A stretch of DNA of 64,000 nt from DASZHJ01 sp035507155. GTDB lineage: Bacteria; Pseudomonadota; Alphaproteobacteria; ATCC43930; CGMCC-115725. Of this stretch, positions 24,145 through 33,830 are shown one piece after another (position 1 is the stretch's first letter; the number at the start of each line of letters is the position of its first letter). Location: assembly GCA_035507155.1 (NCBI GenBank), contig DATJOK010000213.1:1-64000 (forward strand), in the 5' to 3' direction. The notes beneath the pieces were generated by a model. That model was given only the letters and a program-made list of their open reading frames with translations, had not been told where the DNA came from and did no database searches. A program made the position numbers and the translations under genes.

Positions 24145-25692
24145 ATGAAGTTCCTGGCGGTCCACCCCGGACCCCTCATGTACACGAAGGTGTTCCTGCG
24201 CCTGGAGCCGCTCGGCCTCGAGCTGGTGGCGGGGGCGGTGCGCGCGCTCGGCCACGAGGTCCGGCTGATCGATCTGCAGGTCCAGAGCCACGCGGATTTC
24301 ATGCGACTGATCGAGCGCTGGCAGCCCGACCTGATCGCCTTCTCGTGCAACTATCTCGCCAATGTCCCGGAGATCGTCGACCTCGCCAAACGCGCGAAGG
24401 AGCGGCTACCGGATGTTTTCGTCTGCGTCGGCGGCCACAGCGCCTCCTTCACCGCGCGGTCGATCCTGCAGCACGGCGAGGGCGCCATCGACTGCGTCCT
24501 CAAAGGCGAGGGCGAGGCGGCGATCCCGGCGCTGCTCGACGCGATCGATGGTGGTCACGATGCGCTCCGCCGGGTGCCCGGCGCGGTGACGACGGCGGGC
24601 GAGGGGCCGCCGCCCGGCTTCCTCGCCAGCCTCGACGACGTCCGACCGGCGCGCGACCTGCTGCGCCACCGGCGCAAATATTTCATCGGCACCCTCGACC
24701 CCTGCGCCTCGGTGGAATTCTCCCGCGGCTGTCCCTGGGATTGCACCTTCTGCAGCGCCTGGACCTTCTACGGCCGCAGCTACCGGGTGCACAGCCCGGA
24801 GTGGATCGTCAGGGATCTCGCCGGCATCCGCGAGAACGGCATCTTCATCGTCGACGACGTCGCCTTCATCCAGCAGCAGCACGGCATGGCGATCGGCGAG
24901 GCGATCGCCCGCCGGGGCATCCGGAAGCGGTTCTACCTGGAGACCCGCGGCGACGTGCTGCTGCGCAACCGCGACGTCTTCAAGTTCTGGAGCAAGCTCG
25001 GTCTCCGCTACATGTTCCTCGGTCTCGAGGCGATCGACGAGGAGGGGCTGCGCAAGTACCGGAAGCGGGTCTCGCTGGGCAAGAATTTCGAGGCGCTGGA
25101 GTTCGCGCGCTCGCTCGGCATCAACGTCGCCATCAACATCATCGCCGATCCCGACTGGGACCGGGAGCGCTTCGCGGTGGTGCGGCAGTGGTGCCTCGAC
25201 GTGCCGGAGGTGGTGAACCTCAGCATCAACACGCCCTATCCCGGCACCGAGACCTGGCTCACCGAGGCGCGGCGGCTGGCCACCCGCGACTACCGCCTGT
25301 TCGACATCCAGCATGCGGTGCTGCCGACCAGGCTGCCGCTGGCGGAGTTCTATCGCGAGGTGGTGGCGACCCAGCGCATCCTGGCGAGGAAGCACCTGAG
25401 CTGGCATGCCGCCCGCAGCGTCGCCGGCATCGCCGGCCGGCTGCTGCTGCGCGGCCAGACCAACTTCGTCCGCAGCCTCTTCAAGTTCGATGGCGTCTTC
25501 AACACCGAGGCCCTGCTGGCGGATCATCGGCGCCCGGTGAGCTACGAGATCCCGCTGCCGCCGCCGCCGCGGTCGGTGGTGAAGCCGTCGGCGCTCTATG
25601 TCCACGCGCCGCGCGGCCGCGCCGGCCGCGCCATCGACGACCGCACCGAGCGCTTCGTCGACGAGACCCGGATGGGAACCGCGCCCGGCTGA
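24145..25692 (+). CDS. hpnR: Hopanoid C-3 methylase, B12-binding radical SAM protein
   Basis: 515 residues. A cobalamin-binding Rossmann domain (about 1-140, 'MKFLAVHPGPLMYTKVFLRLEPLGLELVAG') precedes a radical SAM core with CX3CX2C at Cys196, Cys200 and Cys203 (GCPWDCTFC). The whole sequence follows the pattern of Methylococcus-type HpnR ('SFSRGCPWDC.FCSAWTFYGRSYR', 'GIFIVDDVAFIQ', 'RFYLETRGDVLLRN', 'DIQHAVLPTRLPL'). HpnR adds a methyl group at C-3 of hopanoids, which modifies membrane order and stationary-phase survival. No other hopanoid gene is in the window. It begins ATG after the gap at 24024-24144; a weak inverted repeat (AGGGCGG/CCGCCCT, 24014-24037) precedes it. Confidence 0.88.
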   Translation: MKFLAVHPGPLMYTKVFLRLEPLGLELVAGAVRALGHEVRLIDLQVQSHADFMRLIERWQPDLIAFSCNYLANVPEIVDLAKRAKERLPDVFVCVGGHSASFTARSILQHGEGAIDCVLKGEGEAAIPALLDAIDGGHDALRRVPGAVTTAGEGPPPGFLASLDDVRPARDLLRHRRKYFIGTLDPCASVEFSRGCPWDCTFCSAWTFYGRSYRVHSPEWIVRDLAGIRENGIFIVDDVAFIQQQHGMAIGEAIARRGIRKRFYLETRGDVLLRNRDVFKFWSKLGLRYMFLGLEAIDEEGLRKYRKRVSLGKNFEALEFARSLGINVAINIIADPDWDRERFAVVRQWCLDVPEVVNLSINTPYPGTETWLTEARRLATRDYRLFDIQHAVLPTRLPLAEFYREVVATQRILARKHLSWHAARSVAGIAGRLLLRGQTNFVRSLFKFDGVFNTEALLADHRRPVSYEIPLPPPPRSVVKPSALYVHAPRGRAGRAIDDRTERFVDETRMGTAPG

Positions 25693-26016
25693 CAGCCGGC
25701 TACGGCGAGCAGCCTCGCCAGCGAATCGCAGGTGGCGGCTTGGCCCGGGAACACGAAGAAGTCGTGGATCTCCCCGAAATTGCCGCCGGGGACGCCGGTC
25801 GGCGAGCCGATCCGGTCGCCGTGCTCGGCGGGATAAATCGGGTCATTCCCGTTTGAATTCAATGTGTTCAGCTGGAAGTCACTGCCCGAGCGACGGCGCG
25901 GGCTCGCATACCGGCGCGGCGGTCAGTGTTAGCGAATCGTGAACCGGTCTCATATTGACTCACCGCAATGGGTTGATCTCGTATTCTCAAACTAGACCTA
26001 GACGCGCGCCATCGCC
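25693..26016. other. 324-base gap between hpnR and the histidine kinase gene
   Basis: No intact gene is seen. On the minus strand an open frame from 25862 into the end of hpnR reads 'GNDPIYPAEHGDRIGSP...GGNFGEIHDFFVFPGQAATCDSLARLLAVAGC', which looks protein-like and may be an eroded C-terminal gene fragment; I cannot name the family. The last 80 bases (25935-26016) are AT-richer and probably hold the kinase promoter: TTGACT at 25955-25960 and TATTCT at 25982-25987 are present, but their 21-base spacing is too long for a normal sigma-70 promoter. Confidence 0.5.
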
Positions 26017-27555
<1,539 letters not shown>

Positions 27556-27561
27556 GGCTTC

Positions 27562-28272
27562 CTACCTCAGCCCGAAATAGGCGCGGTGCAGCGCGTCGTT
27601 GGCGTGCATCTCCGGCACCGTGCCGGCAAAGCCGATGCGCCCGCCGTCGAGGGTGTAGACGCGGTCGGCAAGCTCCAGGAACTTGACGTTCTGCTCGGCG
27701 ATGAGGAGCGCGAGACCCTGCTCGCGGAAGCGCGCCAGCACCTGGATCACCTCCTTGACGAAGAGCGGCGAGAGGCCCGCCGAGGGCTCGTCCATCACCA
27801 GGAGGCGCGGGTTGGCGGCGAGCGCCTTGGCGACGCCCAGCATCTTGCGCTGGCCGCCGGAGAGGCTGCTGGCGAGCGCGCGCTTCTTCTCGGCAAGCGC
27901 CGGGAAGATCTCGTAGAGCTCCTGGGCGCGGCGATTGGCCTCCCGCGCGCTCAGGAACTGGGCGCCGATGCGGATGTTCTCCTCGATGGTGAGGCCGGGG
28001 AAGCCCGCGGTCTCGGACATGTAGACCATGCCGCGGCGGACGCGGTGATCGGTGCGAAGGCCGGTGACGTCGGCGCCGTCGAAGCGGATCGTGCCGCGCC
28101 AGGCCGGCAGCAGCCCCATGATCACTTTGAGGAGCGTGGTCTTGCCGGCGCCGTTGGCGCCCAGCAGCACCACGCTCTCGCGCGCATGGACCGCAAGGCC
28201 GGCGCCCCAGAGCACCTGCACGCGGCCGTAGCCGCCCTCGAGCCCCTCGGCCTGCAGCAGCGGCTCAGGCAT
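27562..28272 (-). CDS. livF: Liv-type ABC transporter ATP-binding protein (LivF-like)
   Basis: 236 residues. Walker A GANGAGKTT is at 38-46, the LivF-type 'MVYMSETAGFPGLTIEENIRIGA' segment replaces the Q-loop region, the signature is LSGGQRKML (about 137-145), Walker B LLVMDEPSAGLSP, and the switch His position holds 'LIAEQN' as usual for LivF. Its start overlaps the LivG gene by 8 bases. It is the last gene of a five-gene branched-chain amino-acid (or amide/aromatic acid) importer read from 32124 to 27562. Confidence 0.95.
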   Translation of the reverse strand: MPEPLLQAEGLEGGYGRVQVLWGAGLAVHARESVVLLGANGAGKTTLLKVIMGLLPAWRGTIRFDGADVTGLRTDHRVRRGMVYMSETAGFPGLTIEENIRIGAQFLSAREANRRAQELYEIFPALAEKKRALASSLSGGQRKMLGVAKALAANPRLLVMDEPSAGLSPLFVKEVIQVLARFREQGLALLIAEQNVKFLELADRVYTLDGGRIGFAGTVPEMHANDALHRAYFGLR

Positions 28273-28987
28273 GCTCGGCTCCCAGGAACACCTCCACCAC
28301 CTTGGGATCGCGGACGGCGTCGGCGAGCACGCCCTCGAAGATCTCCCGGCCGGCGTTCAGCACGATGACGCGGTCGGTGATCTCCTCGATGAAGCCCATG
28401 AGATGCTCCACCACCAGGAGCGCGATGCCGGAGGCGGCCAGCTCCTTGAGCCGCGCCGCCACCTGCTCCAGCTCTTGCGGGTTGAGGCCGGCGGCGAGCT
28501 CGTCGACGCAGAGGACGCGCGGACCGGTGGCGAGCGCGCGGGCGAGGTCCAGCATCTTCTGCTGCGCGCTGTTGAGCTCGCCGGCGCGGCGGTCGGCGAG
28601 CGCCGCGAGGCCCAGCCTCTCCAGCAGCGCCTTGCCGTCCACCGGCCCCGCCGGGTTGCGGCCATAGGCGATCGCCACTTCGAGGTTCTCGCGCACGGTC
28701 AAGGTGAGGAACGGCTTCGGCACCTGGAAGCTTCGGTTGATGCCGCGATGGACCAGGCGATGGGAGGGGAGGCCGCCGATCGACTCTCCCTCCAGATAGA
28801 CCGCGCCGCCGTCGGGCGGATAGAGGCCCGAGATCACGTTGATGCAGGTGGTCTTGCCGGAGCCGTTCGGGCCCACGAGGCCGAGGATCTCGCCGCGGTT
28901 GAGATGGAAGCTCACGCCGTCGAGGGCGCGGAAGCCGCCGAAGCGCTTCACCAGCTTCTCGACGCGGAGCAGCGGCTCAGGGGACAT
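28265..28987 (-). CDS. livG: Liv-type ABC transporter ATP-binding protein (LivG-like)
   Basis: 240 residues. Walker A GPNGSGKTT is at 39-47, then 'GINRSFQVPKPFLTLTVRENLEVA' and Walker B VLCVDELAAGL. The signature region reads ELNSAQQKMLDLARALA, where the usual LxxGQ glycine is replaced by Ala. Similar relaxed versions occur in LivG subgroups, so activity is still likely. 'VVEHLMGFI' carries the switch His. The start overlaps the LivM gene by 11 bases. Confidence 0.94.
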   Translation of the reverse strand: MSPEPLLRVEKLVKRFGGFRALDGVSFHLNRGEILGLVGPNGSGKTTCINVISGLYPPDGGAVYLEGESIGGLPSHRLVHRGINRSFQVPKPFLTLTVRENLEVAIAYGRNPAGPVDGKALLERLGLAALADRRAGELNSAQQKMLDLARALATGPRVLCVDELAAGLNPQELEQVAARLKELAASGIALLVVEHLMGFIEEITDRVIVLNAGREIFEGVLADAVRDPKVVEVFLGAEHA

Positions 28988-29897
28988 CGAGCCCCCAGCG
29001 GCGCAGCAGCGAGGCGAGGCCGTTCGGCAGGAACAGCACCAGCCCCATGATCAGGAGGCCGTAGATGAGCTGGAAATACTGCGGCGCGGTGATGCCGATC
29101 GCGTTGTAGAAGCCGTAGAGGATGACGACGCCGAGCAGCGGCCCCAGCACGGTGGCGGTGCCGCCGAAGAGCGCGAAGACGATGGCGAAGATGGTGAACT
29201 CGCCGGAGAACGCGGTGTCGGCATAGAAGACCGAGATGTACCAGGCGTAGACGCCGCCCACCAATCCCGCGATCAGCGCCGAGAGCAGCCAGGCGATGAT
29301 GCGCTCGCGCACCACGTTGATGCCGGCCATGGCGGCGCTCACCGCGTCCTCGCGGATCGCCTGCAGCGCGAGGCCGAAGCGGGAGTTCCGGAGATAGATG
29401 ACGAGGGCGAGGGTCGCGGCGAGCACCCCGAGCGCGGTGCCGTAGGCAAAGCCGGGCGCGAAGACGCCGGAGAGCGAGACGCCGTAGGGACCGCCGGTGA
29501 CGTGCTCGAGGGCGGGGTTCGAGACCACCTGCAGCACCGCGAGCGCCGCCGCCAGGTTGGCGATCGAGAAATAGGCGCCGGAGAGGCGGAAGAGCGGCGT
29601 CAGGATGAGGCCCAGCAGCACCGCGGCGAGGCCCGCCACGGCGAGCGCCAGCAGCGGCGGCGAATGGAGATGCATCACCATCAGCGAGAAGCCGTAGGCG
29701 CCGGTGCCGAAGAAGCCCACATAGCCGAAGGGCAGGTAGCCGGTGAAGCCGTAGATCACGTTGACGCCCTGCGCCAGCGCCATGAAGACGACGAAATTGA
29801 ACAGCAGGAGATGGTTGCTGTAGACCGCCGGCAGCACCGCCAGCACGGCGATGACCGGCACCAGGATCAGCAGCAGGTCGCGGGCGATCCTAGGCAC
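28977..29897 (-). CDS. livM: Liv-type ABC transporter permease (LivM-like)
   Basis: 306 residues, about eight to ten helices, with the LivM block 'GVNVIYGFTGYLPFGYVGFFGTGAYGFSLM' and the ATPase-docking 'NSRFGLALQAIREDAVSAAMAGINVVRERIIAW'. The C-terminal 'GPLLGVVILYGFYNAI' is standard. It overlaps livH by 8 bases and livG by 11 bases. It forms the heterodimeric channel with LivH. Confidence 0.95.
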   Translation of the reverse strand: MPRIARDLLLILVPVIAVLAVLPAVYSNHLLLFNFVVFMALAQGVNVIYGFTGYLPFGYVGFFGTGAYGFSLMVMHLHSPPLLALAVAGLAAVLLGLILTPLFRLSGAYFSIANLAAALAVLQVVSNPALEHVTGGPYGVSLSGVFAPGFAYGTALGVLAATLALVIYLRNSRFGLALQAIREDAVSAAMAGINVVRERIIAWLLSALIAGLVGGVYAWYISVFYADTAFSGEFTIFAIVFALFGGTATVLGPLLGVVILYGFYNAIGITAPQYFQLIYGLLIMGLVLFLPNGLASLLRRWGLDVP

Positions 29898-30789
29898 GGC
29901 GCACCTGCCGTCCCAAGAGGCCGCTCGGCCGCAGCAGCAGCACCGCGATCAGCACCAGATAGGGCAGCAGATTGGCCCAGGAGCTGAAGAAGGTCTGCAT
30001 GAACATGTAGGAGACGCCGTAGAGCACGCCGCCCAGCACCGTGCCCAGCGGATTGCCGAGCGAGCCGATGACGATGACGGCAAAGGAGCTGATGGTGACG
30101 TCGACGCCCATGGCGGGCGTCACGATCGTCAGCATGAAGGGCGCGAAGACGCCGGCGACGGCGGCAAGTCCGAGCCCGATGCCGAAGGCGATCGCCGAGA
30201 TCCGGTGCACGTCGATGCCGGTGCTGACCGCCTCCTCGCGATGCACCATCACTGCGCGGGTGAGATAGCCAAGCCGAGTGCGGTAGAGATAGAGGTAGAT
30301 GAAGAGGACGGCGGCGAGGCTGACGCCGGCGCTGATCACCCAGGTCTTGGGGAAGCTCTGGCCGAGGATCTCGATCGGTCCCACCGCCAGCGCGCGGCCG
30401 GGAATCGAGCGCTCGCTGGTGCCGAAGGCGATGGTGGCGAGCGCCTCCACCACCTGGGAGAAGCCGAAGAACAGGATGATCGACAGCATCTCCGGGTCGC
30501 GCGCCTTGAGGAGCCGCGGCACCAGCAGGTAGTAGAGCGGGAAGGTGAGGATCGCGAACAGCACGAAAACGAAGAGCACCGAGACCAGCGGCGAGATGCC
30601 GGCAAGCTGGAAGGCGAAGAAGGCGGCGAAGGCGCCCAGCATCAGGAAATCGCCGTGCGCCAGGTTGACGATGCGCATGACGCCGAAGATGAGGTTGAGC
30701 CCGAGCCCGATGAGGCTGAAGTAGAGGCCGTAGATGAGGCCGCCCACCACCGCGTAGGCGCATCCGTTGAGGATGTCGGCGAGGGGCAT
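29890..30789 (-). CDS. livH: Liv-type ABC transporter permease (LivH-like)
   Basis: 299 residues with the LivH N-terminal 'GLIYGLYFSLIGLGLNLIFGVMRIVNLAHGDFLMLGAF', the docking segment 'RTRLGYLTRAVMVHREEAVSTGIDVHRISAIAFGIG', and 'VIGSLGNPLGTVLGGVLYGV' near the end. The gene is 75 bases behind the binding-protein gene, separated from it by a strong hairpin (30821-30851), which predicts lower permease expression. Confidence 0.95.
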   Translation of the reverse strand: MPLADILNGCAYAVVGGLIYGLYFSLIGLGLNLIFGVMRIVNLAHGDFLMLGAFAAFFAFQLAGISPLVSVLFVFVLFAILTFPLYYLLVPRLLKARDPEMLSIILFFGFSQVVEALATIAFGTSERSIPGRALAVGPIEILGQSFPKTWVISAGVSLAAVLFIYLYLYRTRLGYLTRAVMVHREEAVSTGIDVHRISAIAFGIGLGLAAVAGVFAPFMLTIVTPAMGVDVTISSFAVIVIGSLGNPLGTVLGGVLYGVSYMFMQTFFSSWANLLPYLVLIAVLLLRPSGLLGRQVRRA

Positions 30790-30820
30790 CGGCGCGGGAT
30801 CAGCCGGGATCGGCAGCGGG

Positions 30821-30851
30821 AAGAAAAGGACCGGCGCCGCAGCGGCGCCGG
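30821..30851 (-). terminator. Attenuator-like hairpin between binding-protein and permease genes
   Basis: A perfect inverted repeat, CCGGCGCCGC (30831-30840) with GCGGCGCCGG (30842-30851), has one central base. In the direction of transcription it is followed by TCCTTTTCTT. This is a rho-independent-like structure just after the binding-protein stop, expected to let only part of transcription continue into livH. Confidence 0.75.
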
Positions 30852-30864
30852 CCCATGCGCGACG

Positions 30865-32124
30865 TCACGGAGCGGGGTAGACCGGCTTGCCGGTCGCCGC
30901 CTCGTGCGGATAGATGCTGACGAGCTTGATGCCGCCCTTGCCGTCGGGAACCATCTGGCCGAGCGGCGTCAGCGCGCCGATCTGCGCGCCGGTGGCATCG
31001 ATCTCGAACAGCCCGTCGAGGGTGTGGAACTTGCCGGAGATCTCCGTGAAGGCGTGGCGGAGATCGAGCTGGTCGAGGCTCTTGGCGACCGAGAGCGCCT
31101 TCTCGATGGCGAGGCCGGTCGTATAGCCCGCCACCGAGTTGAAGCCGTACTCGATCTTGCCGTCGGAGTAATGCTTGTTCCATTCGGCGCGGAACTGCGT
31201 GAGATTCATGCCGACATCCGGCTTGTACTCGAGCTCCGAGGAGGGGACGTAGGTGTAGACGTACTCGAGCCCCTTGGCGCCGACGTTCTTGAGCAAGAGC
31301 TCCGTCTCCAGGCCGGTGTAGATCGAGAACAGCATCTTGAACTTGACGCCGTTGTCCTGGAGGTTGCGCAGGAACGCGATGTCGTTCTGGTCGTAGCCCA
31401 GGTGGATCACCGCATCCGGCTTCGCCGCCTGGAGCTTGTTGATCGCCACCGTGTAGTTCGAGGTCTCGGTGGGGATGCCCTCGTCGTAGACGAGTTCGAC
31501 GCCGCTGTTCGACTCCTTGATGAACTTCCTGACCGCATTCGCCTGGGTGCCGGTGAAGTCGTTGGTGGCGTAGAGCATGGCGACGCGCTTGATGCCGAGG
31601 CCGGGCCCGTCATGGGTGAGGAAATCGGCGAGCGGCTTCGGCCAGATGCTGGAGACGGGATCGGCGATCAGCACGATGTAGGGATTGTCCGGCGTGAAGA
31701 AATTGGCGCCGGTGCCGGTCTGATCGACGAGCAGCATCTTGTGGTCGCGCGCCAGCGGCACCGCGACCGAGGTCAACACCGAGCCGGAATCGGCGACGAG
31801 GACGTCCACCTTGTCCTGGGTGATGAGCTGATTGTAGAGCGTCGAGGCGGTCGCGGTGTTGCTCTGGTCGTCGTAGGCGACGAGCTTCACCGGGATCTTC
31901 TTGTCGAACGCCTTCACGTAGACGCCGCCCGCCGCATTCACCTGGTCGACCCAGATCTTGAAGCCGGAATGGACCGGCATCGAGATGCCGGCGAAGCGGC
32001 CGGACGAGGCGTAGAGCGTTCCGATCTTGATCTCGGCCGGCGCGTCCGCCGCCCGGACCGCGGGCGCGGCGGCGACGAGCGCCGGCAGCAGGAGAGCGGC
32101 GAGATATCTGCGCATCATAGGCAT
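30865..32124 (-). CDS. Liv-type periplasmic ligand-binding protein
   Basis: 419 residues with a Sec signal (hydrophobic about 6-20, cleavage near VRA|AD at 25). The type I periplasmic binding fold is clear: 'EIKIGTLYASSGRFAGIS', 'KIPVKLVAYDDQSNTATASTLYNQLITQDKVDVLVADSGS', 'VAMLYATNDFTG', 'AKPDAVIHLGYDQNDIAFLRNL', 'GYTTGLAIEKALSVA'. In this family the ligand may be branched-chain amino acids, amides or aromatic acids; it cannot be told here. ATG codons at 32124, 32118 and 32115 are all possible; AGGGG upstream fits 32118 or 32115 better. First gene of the liv operon. Confidence 0.92.
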   Translation of the reverse strand: MPMMRRYLAALLLPALVAAAPAVRAADAPAEIKIGTLYASSGRFAGISMPVHSGFKIWVDQVNAAGGVYVKAFDKKIPVKLVAYDDQSNTATASTLYNQLITQDKVDVLVADSGSVLTSVAVPLARDHKMLLVDQTGTGANFFTPDNPYIVLIADPVSSIWPKPLADFLTHDGPGLGIKRVAMLYATNDFTGTQANAVRKFIKESNSGVELVYDEGIPTETSNYTVAINKLQAAKPDAVIHLGYDQNDIAFLRNLQDNGVKFKMLFSIYTGLETELLLKNVGAKGLEYVYTYVPSSELEYKPDVGMNLTQFRAEWNKHYSDGKIEYGFNSVAGYTTGLAIEKALSVAKSLDQLDLRHAFTEISGKFHTLDGLFEIDATGAQIGALTPLGQMVPDGKGGIKLVSIYPHEAATGKPVYPAP

Positions 32125-32415
32125 TTCCCCTATATTCTTGACCTCTGAGTGCCCGCAATCTAACGGCGCGCTCTCGGAGGGTCAACGCGCGGCATCGCCC
32201 TCGCGTGAGTGCGCCGCAAGCATGATAAACGACCATGCGGTGGTTTCGTTCGTCGGCAAAATCCGCTAGGAAGACGCGATCTCGCCGGAAGGCGGCTGAG
32301 GTGCGCATGCCGACAGCGGATGGCAGGCGATGGTCGCCTGGTCGACGTGCCCTCCGGCGCACGCTGGAGGGTCTCGCCGCGGGCACGGCGGCAATCCGGA
32401 AGTGGAGGGCAGGGA
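32125..32415. other. Divergent control region between liv operon and otsA
   Basis: 291 bases separate the divergent starts. The minus-strand leader just ahead of the binding-protein gene is AT-rich (CCTATATTCTTGACC at about 32129-32143 on the plus strand), which fits a promoter for liv. No clear paired promoter boxes for otsA, no palindrome longer than 8 bases and no small gene with a good ribosome site were seen. An otsA frame stays open to 32209, but only the part from 32416 is family-like. Confidence 0.5.
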
Positions 32416-33807
32416 TTGGCGCGGCTCGTCATCGTCTCCAATCGCGTCGGAGCACCGGGCGAGCGCGCCGCGCGGGCCGGCGGCCTGGCGGTCGCCATGC
32501 GCGACGCGCTGCGCCAGAACGGCGGCATCTGGTTCGGATGGAGCGGCGAGATCGCGGACGCCTCCTCGGCGGCGCCGCATATGGAGACAGCCGGCAAGGT
32601 CACCTACGCCACCGTCGATCTCAGCCAGACGGATCACGACCAGTATTACATCGGCTACGCGAACAGCACGCTCTGGCCGCTCCTGCACTACCGCCTGTCG
32701 CTGGTCGAGTACAAACGGCGGCAGTTCAACGGCTACCTCCGCGTCAACACCTATCTGGCGCAGCAGCTGCGACCGCTGCTCAAATCCGACGACGTCATCT
32801 GGGTGCACGACTACCACCTGATCCCCTTCGCGGCGGAGCTGCGCAAGCTCGGCGTCGGCAATCAGATCGGCTTCTTTCTGCACACGCCGTTCCCGCCGCC
32901 GGAGCTGGTGGTGTCGCTGCCGCATCACGGATTGCTGATGGAGGCGATCAGCGCCTACGACCTCATCGGGTTCCAGACCGCGAAGGACACCCGGGCGTTC
33001 CTGAACTACATCACCTCCGTCGCCGGCGGCCGCGTGCTCGGCGAGGACGCGTTCGAGGCCTATGGCAAGCGCTCGCGCGCCGCGGCCTTTCCCATCGGCA
33101 TCGACACCGAGGCCTTCGCCCGTCTCGCCGAGCAGGCGGTGAACTCGACCGAGGCGCATCGCCTGCGCGAGAGCATCGCCGGCCGGAGCCTGATCATCGG
33201 CGTCGATCGCCTGGACTACAGCAAGGGGATCCCGAGCCGCTTCGAGGCGATCGACGGCCTGCTGTCGGATTTTCCCGATGCGCGCGGCCGCTTCACCTAT
33301 CTGCAGATCACGCCGCACTCCCGCTCGGAGGTGGCGCAGTATCGCGCGCTCCGCCGCCAGCTCGAGGCGGCGGCGGGACGGGTCAACGGCCAGTATGCGG
33401 AATTCGACTGGACGCCGATCCGCTACGTCAACAAGAGCTTCTCGCGCCAGACGCTGGCGGGTTTCTACCGCGTCGCGCGCGTCGGGCTGGTGACCCCGCT
33501 GATCGACGGCATGAACCTCGTCGCCAAGGAGTTCGTCGCCGCGCAGAATCCGGAGGATCCCGGCGTGCTGATCCTCTCGCGCTTTGCCGGCGCGGCCCAG
33601 GAGCTGCAGAGCGCCGTGCTGGTCAATCCCTTCGACGTCGACGAGATGTCGGCGGCGCTGCACCGCAGCCTCGGCATGAGCGCCGAGGAGCGGCACGACC
33701 GCTGGGTCGCGATGATGTCGGTCATCCAGCTCAACACCATCACCACCTGGCGCGAATCCTTCCTGCATGCGCTCAGGGAGAGACCGGCCGCGCCGACCTC
33801 GGCGTAG
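32416..33807 (+). CDS. otsA: Trehalose-6-phosphate synthase
   Basis: 463 residues of glycosyltransferase family 20. The N-terminal 'RLVIVSNRV......AGGLAVAM' loop binds UDP-glucose phosphates. 'WFGWSGEI', WVHDYHL (129-135), 'GFFLHTPFPP', RLDYSKGI (265-272, with Arg265 and Lys270) and 'TPLIDGMNLVAKEFVAAQ' complete the active site. It transfers glucose from UDP-glucose to glucose-6-phosphate in the cytoplasm for osmotic and desiccation stress. The start is a TTG after GGAGGGCAGGGA, chosen because all upstream residues are unlike the family. No OtsB phosphatase gene is adjacent. Confidence 0.93.
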   Translation: MARLVIVSNRVGAPGERAARAGGLAVAMRDALRQNGGIWFGWSGEIADASSAAPHMETAGKVTYATVDLSQTDHDQYYIGYANSTLWPLLHYRLSLVEYKRRQFNGYLRVNTYLAQQLRPLLKSDDVIWVHDYHLIPFAAELRKLGVGNQIGFFLHTPFPPPELVVSLPHHGLLMEAISAYDLIGFQTAKDTRAFLNYITSVAGGRVLGEDAFEAYGKRSRAAAFPIGIDTEAFARLAEQAVNSTEAHRLRESIAGRSLIIGVDRLDYSKGIPSRFEAIDGLLSDFPDARGRFTYLQITPHSRSEVAQYRALRRQLEAAAGRVNGQYAEFDWTPIRYVNKSFSRQTLAGFYRVARVGLVTPLIDGMNLVAKEFVAAQNPEDPGVLILSRFAGAAQELQSAVLVNPFDVDEMSAALHRSLGMSAEERHDRWVAMMSVIQLNTITTWRESFLHALRERPAAPTSA

Positions 33808-33830
33808 ATCTTACGCGACGGCGTCGGATC

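Noticed and set aside
29851..32148. A 765-codon plus-strand frame opposite livH and the Liv binding protein
   Set aside because: Repeats of acidic, Arg and His residues, no fold; antisense of well-supported genes.
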